This document shows positions 59,399 to 64,000 of a stretch of DNA of 64,000 nt, piece by piece (positions within the stretch are counted from its first letter, which is position 1; each line of letters opens with the position of its first letter). The stretch is from positions 1 to 64,000 of the forward strand of contig NZ_PNEO01000013.1 of NCBI RefSeq assembly GCF_002870125.1, read 5' to 3'. The notes under the pieces are model-generated. The model did not search any database. It was not told the DNA's origin and saw nothing but the letters and a program-made list of their open reading frames with translations. Made by a program: the position numbers and the translations under genes. The DNA comes from Burkholderia sp. WAC0059 (GTDB lineage: Bacteria; Pseudomonadota; Gammaproteobacteria; Burkholderiales; Burkholderiaceae).

Positions 59399-60340
59399 TC
59401 ATGCCGGCAGGTCGTAGCCGAACGCCTTCCTGAATCTCGCGTTGATGTCAGCGCGCGTCGGCGCGTAGTTCTGCGGCCCCTGGTGTTCGATCTTGAGCGC
59501 GCCCATCAGGCTGGCGAGGCGTCCGGCCGTCGCCCAGTCGAAACCCTTCTCGATGCCGTAGAGCAGACCGCCGCGGAATGCGTCGCCGCAGCCCGTCGGG
59601 TCCAGCACGCGCTCAGCCGCGACGGGCGGAATGTCGTCGACGCCCTTGCCGTGATAGATCTGCGATCCGTGCTCGCCGCGCGTGACGACGAGCGCGTCGA
59701 CGCGGCTCGCGATCTCCTCGAGCGACCAGCCCGTGCGGTGGCTGACCAGGTTGGCTTCGTAGTCGTTGACCGCGACGTAGGTGGCGAGCCCGATGGCGTG
59801 CCGCAGCGAATCGCCGTCGAAGAGCGGCAGCCCCTGGCCCGGATCGAAGATGAACGGCACGCCCGCCGCCGCGAACTGCTCCGTGTGCTGGACCATGCCG
59901 TCGAAGCCGTCCGGCGCGACGATGCCGAGCTTGATGCCGGTCGCCGCGTCGGCGCGGTTCAGATGCGACTGCATCATCGCGCCGGGGTGGAAGGCCGTGA
60001 TCTGGTTGTTCTCGAGATCGGTCGTGATCATCGCCTGGGCGGACCAGGCTTCGGGCACCACGCGCACGTAGTCGCGCGCGAGGCCCAACTGGTCGAGGCG
60101 GTCGAGATAAGGGCCGGCGTCGGCCGCGCCGAGCGTCGCCATGATGCGCGCGTCGCCGCCGAGCAGATGCAGCGAGTAGGCGATGTTGCCTGCGCAGCCG
60201 CCGAATTCGCGGCGCATCGTCGGCACGAGAAAACTCACATTCAGGATGTGAACCTGCTCGGGCAGGATGTGTTCCCGAAAGCGGCCTTCGAAGGTCATGA
60301 TGTTGTCGTAGGCGAGCGAGCCGCAGATCAGCGTAGCCAA
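59399..60340 (-). CDS. PfkB-family carbohydrate/nucleoside kinase
   Basis: Encodes 313 aa of the ribokinase fold. FGGCAGNIAYSLHLLGGD (about 46-63) and the C-terminal signature DPTGCGDAFRGGLLYG, with the catalytic aspartate, are visible. The arrangement resembles bacterial adenosine/nucleoside kinases of this superfamily, but the substrate is not certain. It is 103 bp downstream of tpx on the same strand, and its own terminator follows. Confidence 0.88.
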   Translation of the reverse strand: MATLICGSLAYDNIMTFEGRFREHILPEQVHILNVSFLVPTMRREFGGCAGNIAYSLHLLGGDARIMATLGAADAGPYLDRLDQLGLARDYVRVVPEAWSAQAMITTDLENNQITAFHPGAMMQSHLNRADAATGIKLGIVAPDGFDGMVQHTEQFAAAGVPFIFDPGQGLPLFDGDSLRHAIGLATYVAVNDYEANLVSHRTGWSLEEIASRVDALVVTRGEHGSQIYHGKGVDDIPPVAAERVLDPTGCGDAFRGGLLYGIEKGFDWATAGRLASLMGALKIEHQGPQNYAPTRADINARFRKAFGYDLPA

Positions 60341-60442
60341 GGCGGAATGTCCTGTAGTGCGTGTGAAAGGAAAAGCGGGGAGGCGGATGCGTGCCGCGCG
60401 GCTTCCGCCGGAGCGGAGCGCCGCGCGGACGGGCCCGGTGAG

Positions 60443-60943
60443 TTACTTGAGCGCCGCGAGCGCGCCGTCGTAGTTCGGTTCGCTCTTGATTTCGCCGACG
60501 CGCTCGGCGTAAATCACGTTGTCCTTTTCGTCGATCACGACGACCGCGCGCGCCGTGAGCCCGGCGAGCGGGCCGCTCGTCACGTCGACGCCGTAGGCCT
60601 TCGCGAAGTCGCGGCCACGGAACGTCGAGGCGGTGACGACGTTTTCGATGCCTTCGGTCGTGCAAAAGCGCGCCGCGGCGAACGGCAGGTCGCCGGACAC
60701 GACGACGACGACCGTGTTCGCGAGCTTGCCCGCGGCTTCGTTGAATTTGCGCGTCGAGGTGGCGCAGACCGGCGTGTCGAGGCTCGGCACGATGTTCAGC
60801 ACCTTGCGCTTGCCGGCGAAGTCGTCGAGCGAGACGGGCTTCAGGTCGCGGCCGACGAGCGAGAATGCGGGCGCCTTCTGCCCGGCCGACGGGAACGTGC
60901 CGGCAACTTCGATGGGGTTGCCCCCCAGCGTGACTTGACTCAT
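60443..60943 (-). CDS. tpx: Thiol peroxidase Tpx
   Basis: Encodes 166 aa from the ATG at 60943, behind ggagag; the frame is open upstream to 61024. This thioredoxin-dependent peroxidase is an atypical 2-Cys peroxiredoxin. The peroxidatic C60 ([15 protein letters not shown]) and resolving C94 (ARFCTTEG) are both present. It is the second peroxiredoxin gene in the window (see 24492-25001). Confidence 0.96.
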   Translation of the reverse strand: MSQVTLGGNPIEVAGTFPSAGQKAPAFSLVGRDLKPVSLDDFAGKRKVLNIVPSLDTPVCATSTRKFNEAAGKLANTVVVVVSGDLPFAAARFCTTEGIENVVTASTFRGRDFAKAYGVDVTSGPLAGLTARAVVVIDEKDNVIYAERVGEIKSEPNYDGALAALK

Positions 60944-61041
60944 GTTGACTCTCCGGAAATCGGTGATGTGACGGAAAACCATGGCCGGCGCAGCCGGACA
61001 CGGGACGTGCGCCGCGCCGGGCACGGCGCGCGGGGTGCTAC

Positions 61042-62193
61042 CTACGGATAGAAAATCTCGAGCCGGAAGTTCGACGCGACGACGTTGCCGGTGTCGAGCC
61101 GCACGATCATCGTCTGCGTCGCGTTGGCGGGCAGGCCGGCTTCGATCGGCGTGCCGGGCTTCACGTAGTCCTGCGGCCGTAGCACGCGGCGTACCACGAC
61201 GTTGTTTTGCCGGTCGAGCAGCGTGAGCTCGATCGACGGATACGCGAGCGCGACGCCGAAGCGGTTGCGCAGCGGCATTCTCAGTTCGAGGTGATGCGGG
61301 TCATCGATTTCGCGCAGATCGGAAGGCTCCACCTGCAGGCCGTCTATGTCGCGCGGCGGCTGCACGCGGCAGCCGAACTCGCGGCACACGTCGCCGTAAA
61401 TGCCTTCCGAGGTCGGCCAATAGACCATCACGGTTTCGCGCAGCCACCAGGCCAGTTGTGCGGCGAGCAGGACGAGCAGCACGAGGGCGATCAGCGTGCC
61501 GGCGATTCTCCAGCCGACGTGGCGCGAGGCTCGGGCCGGCGTTTCGCGCGTGACGGCGAACGGCGCGGCGCCGTCTTCTTGTCCGGACAGCGTGGCGAAC
61601 GGCTGCGAGGCGTCGCCCTGGGGGGGCGCCTTGGGGGCTGCCCCGGCGTTCCCGCGAGGCGCCGAGAAATGCGGCTCGGGATCGGCGCCGGATGCGGCGC
61701 GCGGCGCGGTCGCGAGCGTGGGCTCGGCGGCGCCGGGCTTGGCCGCCGCCCAGTCTGCGCGACGGAGTTCGGGTTCGGGCGGCGTGACGCTCGCTGCGGA
61801 CGAGGCGGGTTGATTCCGGCTCGCGGCGGCGTCGTCCGCGAACCGGCCGGCGGCGCCCGGCGGCAACGGGCGTTGCGGGTCGGGCCGGTTGTCCGGGGCG
61901 CTGGCCGGCGAGTCGGCGGGCGGGGCGCGTCGCGCGTCGGTGCCCGTCGAGAGGGACGGCGACGCGCCTTGCGTCGTCGTGCCGTTGTCGGTCATCAGGA
62001 CGGCGGCGACGTCAGCGCCTACCGGCGCGGCACCTTCGAATTCGCCGCTGGCGGGCAACTGATAGAGGCTGCCGGATGCGTCGAAGGTCTCCTGGCAGTG
62101 GCCGCAGCGCACGAGGCCGCGGCGCGCGGCGAGTTGCGGGGACTGGATACGGAAGACGGTTTCGCAGAATGGGCAGCGCGTTGCCAGGAGCAT
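61042..62193 (-). CDS. Zinc-ribbon and DUF3426 domain membrane protein
   Basis: Encodes 383 aa. An N-terminal MJ0042-type zinc ribbon (C7, C10, C30, C33: CPFC ... CGHC) is followed by ~170 residues of Pro/Ala-rich, probably disordered linker. One membrane helix (about 233-255, [22 protein letters not shown]) and a periplasmic DUF3426 domain (about 260-380) complete it. The domain order predicts a cytoplasmic zinc finger signalling to or from a periplasmic domain. The function is unknown. It lies 59 bp after prmA, probably in the same operon. Confidence 0.87.
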   Translation of the reverse strand: MLLATRCPFCETVFRIQSPQLAARRGLVRCGHCQETFDASGSLYQLPASGEFEGAAPVGADVAAVLMTDNGTTTQGASPSLSTGTDARRAPPADSPASAPDNRPDPQRPLPPGAAGRFADDAAASRNQPASSAASVTPPEPELRRADWAAAKPGAAEPTLATAPRAASGADPEPHFSAPRGNAGAAPKAPPQGDASQPFATLSGQEDGAAPFAVTRETPARASRHVGWRIAGTLIALVLLVLLAAQLAWWLRETVMVYWPTSEGIYGDVCREFGCRVQPPRDIDGLQVEPSDLREIDDPHHLELRMPLRNRFGVALAYPSIELTLLDRQNNVVVRRVLRPQDYVKPGTPIEAGLPANATQTMIVRLDTGNVVASNFRLEIFYP

Positions 62194-62252
62194 GAGGGCC
62201 GCGGATCCGGACAGATCGGTGGGTTGGCGATATCCGCCATTCTACTGGCAAT

Positions 62253-63155
62253 CTATGCGCGGTCGACGCGCGTTCCCGCAAGGCAGACCCAGCCGTCGTG
62301 CTCGCGCCAGACGGCGATGTCGATCCAGCGCGCGTAGACGCGCGCCACCTCGTCGGCCTGCCGCGCCAGCACGCCGGAGAGCGCGATGCGCCCGCCTGGC
62401 TTGACCCGCGACGCGAGCATCGAAGCCATCAGCTTGAGCGGATTCGAGAGGATGTTGGCCACGACGATGTCGAACGTGCCCTCGGGGCAGTCGTCCGGCA
62501 GGCCGTAAGTCACGTCCGCGTGGTTGCGCAGACTGTTCTGGCGGGCCGATTCGACGGCCTGCGGATCGATGTCGATGCCGACCACGGGGTTTGCGCCGCA
62601 TTTCTTCGCGAGGATCGCGAGGATGCCCGAGCCGCAGCCGTAATCGAGTACCGACTGGCCCGGCTGTACCGCCTGTTCGAGCCATTCCATGCACAGCCGC
62701 GTGGTCGGGTGGCTGCCCGTGCCGAACGCGAGGCCGGGATCGAGCTCGAGCACGAGCGCCTGCGGGTCGGGCGCCTCGTGCCACGACGGCACGACCCAGA
62801 TGCGTTCGCCGATCCGGATCGGGTCGAACTGGGACTGCGTGAGGCGCACCCAGTCCTGCTCCTCGACTTCGCGCAGCGTGAAGGCCGGCGTTTCGTCGAG
62901 GCCGAGCGCGTTGGCCGCGGCCGCGACGAGCAACGCCGGATCGTGTTCTTCGGCGACGAGCGCGATCACGCGTGAGCGCTGCCAGGCCGTGCGCTCGGGC
63001 GTCAGGCCCGGCTCGCCGAAGAGCGGCTGCTCGTCGGGCGTGTCGGCGTCAGCGTCCTCGACCGAAACCGACAGCGCGCCGAGTTCGAGCAGCGCGTCGG
63101 ACAGTTCGTCCGCGCGCTCCCGGTCCAGCTCCGCGATCAGTTCCCGGTAGCTCAT
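62253..63155 (-). CDS. prmA: Ribosomal protein L11 methyltransferase
   Basis: Encodes 300 aa. It trimethylates lysines of ribosomal protein L11 with S-adenosylmethionine. The N-terminal substrate-recognition domain (about 1-90) precedes the catalytic domain with [18 protein letters not shown], the SAM motif [13 protein letters not shown] and [12 protein letters not shown]. It starts 3 bp after accC, so it should be cotranscribed with it. Confidence 0.96.
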   Translation of the reverse strand: MSYRELIAELDRERADELSDALLELGALSVSVEDADADTPDEQPLFGEPGLTPERTAWQRSRVIALVAEEHDPALLVAAAANALGLDETPAFTLREVEEQDWVRLTQSQFDPIRIGERIWVVPSWHEAPDPQALVLELDPGLAFGTGSHPTTRLCMEWLEQAVQPGQSVLDYGCGSGILAILAKKCGANPVVGIDIDPQAVESARQNSLRNHADVTYGLPDDCPEGTFDIVVANILSNPLKLMASMLASRVKPGGRIALSGVLARQADEVARVYARWIDIAVWREHDGWVCLAGTRVDRA

Positions 63156-63158
63156 GGA

Positions 63159-64000
63159 TTACGCTTCTTCCGGCGCCACCTGCTGCCGCGCGGCGAGCCG
63201 GTTTTCGAGGTAATGGATGCTCGTGCCGCCCTCGACGAACTTCGCGTCGAGCATCAGTTCGCGGTGCAGCGGGATGTTGGTCAGGATGCCTTCGACGACC
63301 ATCTCCGAGAGCGCGATGCGCATCCGGCGGATCGCCTGGTCGCGCGTGGCGCCGTAGGCGATCAGCTTGCCGATCATCGAATCATAGTTCGGCGGCACGA
63401 AATAGCCGTTGTAGGCGTGCGAGTCGACGCGGATGCCGGGGCCGCCCGGCATGTGCCAGGACGTGAGGCGGCCCGGCGACGGCGTGAACTTGAACGGGTC
63501 CTCGGCGTTGATCCGGCACTCGATCGCATGGCCCTTGAGCTGGATGTCGCGCTGGCGGAACGCCAGCTTCTCGCCGGCCGCGATGCGGATCTGCTCCTGC
63601 ACGATGTCGATGCCGGTGATGAGCTCCGTCACCGGGTGCTCGACCTGCACGCGCGTGTTCATCTCGATGAAGTAGAACTCGCCGTTCTCGTAGAGGAACT
63701 CGAACGTGCCCGCGCCGAGATAGCCCATCTTCTTGCAGGCGTCCGCGCAGCGGTCGCCGATGCGGTCGAGCAGCCGCCGCGCGATGCCGGGCGCCGGCGC
63801 CTCCTCGATCACCTTCTGGTGGCGACGCTGCATCGAGCAGTCGCGCTCGCCGAGCCAGACGGCGTTGCGGAACGAATCCGCGAGCACCTGGATTTCGATG
63901 TGGCGCGGGTTCTCGAGGTACTTCTCCATATAGACCTGCGGGTTGCCGAACGCGCGGCCCGCTTCCTCGCGCGTCATGTTGACCGCGTTCACGAGCGCCG
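63159..64000 (-). CDS. accC: Acetyl-CoA carboxylase biotin carboxylase subunit, 3' part
   Basis: About 280 C-terminal residues of a protein normally ~450 aa; the 5' part lies beyond the window. Biotin carboxylase uses ATP to carboxylate biotin on AccB in fatty-acid synthesis. [32 protein letters not shown] belongs to the ATP-grasp domain. [16 protein letters not shown] and the biotin-carboxylase C-terminal domain ([12 protein letters not shown]) follow. It is followed directly by prmA. Confidence 0.96.
   Translation of the reverse strand, partial: ALVNAVNMTREEAGRAFGNPQVYMEKYLENPRHIEIQVLADSFRNAVWLGERDCSMQRRHQKVIEEAPAPGIARRLLDRIGDRCADACKKMGYLGAGTFEFLYENGEFYFIEMNTRVQVEHPVTELITGIDIVQEQIRIAAGEKLAFRQRDIQLKGHAIECRINAEDPFKFTPSPGRLTSWHMPGGPGIRVDSHAYNGYFVPPNYDSMIGKLIAYGATRDQAIRRMRIALSEMVVEGILTNIPLHRELMLDAKFVEGGTSIHYLENRLAARQQVAPEEA

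Overview
This window is a core-chromosome segment of a high-GC betaproteobacterium, almost certainly a member of the Burkholderiaceae (Burkholderia sensu lato). The indications are the gene order (division/cell-wall cluster, then a peroxiredoxin, lpxC, a DUF721 gene, secA and argJ), the protein sequences, the Ala/Lys-rich histone H1-like protein and the strong GC bias at third codon positions. I see no transposase, integrase, phage, CRISPR array, plasmid or defence genes.

Layout. 1-190: 3' part of a 5S rRNA with its terminator, the end of an rRNA operon. 215-6400: an M20 amidohydrolase, a stand-alone molybdopterin oxidoreductase, an acyl-CoA ligase and the ubiquinone hydroxylase coq7. 6400-24252: the complete dcw (division and cell wall) cluster mraZ-rsmH-ftsL-ftsI-murE-murF-mraY-murD-ftsW-murG-murC-ddlB-ftsQ-ftsA-ftsZ. 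It is preceded by a MraZ-type promoter with four repeats spaced 10 bp apart, and many of its genes overlap by 4 bp. 24492-32549: peroxiredoxin, lpxC, dciA-like gene, secA, argJ, a DUF815 ATPase and a MutT-like Nudix hydrolase. 32642-39392 (minus strand): corC-like gene, then pilB-pilC-pilD-coaE-zapD-yacG. 39607-43928: tRNA-Pro(CGG), polyprenyl diphosphate synthase, and rplU-rpmA-obgE-proB. 44050-52217: CNP1-like lipoprotein, rppH, proS, marC, hpt, ffh, a CcsA/YpjD-type gene, a PP0621-type protein and ampD. 52300-58400: class Ia ribonucleotide reductase genes nrdA and nrdB, facing each other with a histone H1-like gene between them. 59399-64000 (minus strand): PfkB-family kinase, tpx, a DUF3426 protein, prmA and the 3' part of accC.

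How the genes work together. The window supplies lipid II synthesis and septation (mur/fts), outer-membrane lipid A commitment (lpxC), protein export and membrane targeting (secA, ffh), fatty-acid supply (accC), quinone tail and ring chemistry (ispB, coq7), dNTP supply (nrdAB), translation (rplU, rpmA, obgE, proS, tRNA-Pro) and peptidoglycan recycling (ampD).

Most of the content is ordinary housekeeping, and I found no convincing new multi-gene system. The observations most worth a second look are: (1) a 128-bp segment between ftsW and murG, flanked by 29-bp direct repeats. It carries a 43-codon reading frame joined by ATGA overlaps to ftsW on one side and murG on the other, and its last 8 codons repeat the FtsW C-terminus. 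(2) A pair of NrdR boxes exactly 31 bp apart on the nrdA promoter, followed by a roughly 300-nt structured leader. (3) A perfect 13-bp inverted repeat in the nrdB leader, at a locus where nrdA and nrdB are convergent. (4) A stretch of about 930 bp upstream of nrdB with no recognisable gene.
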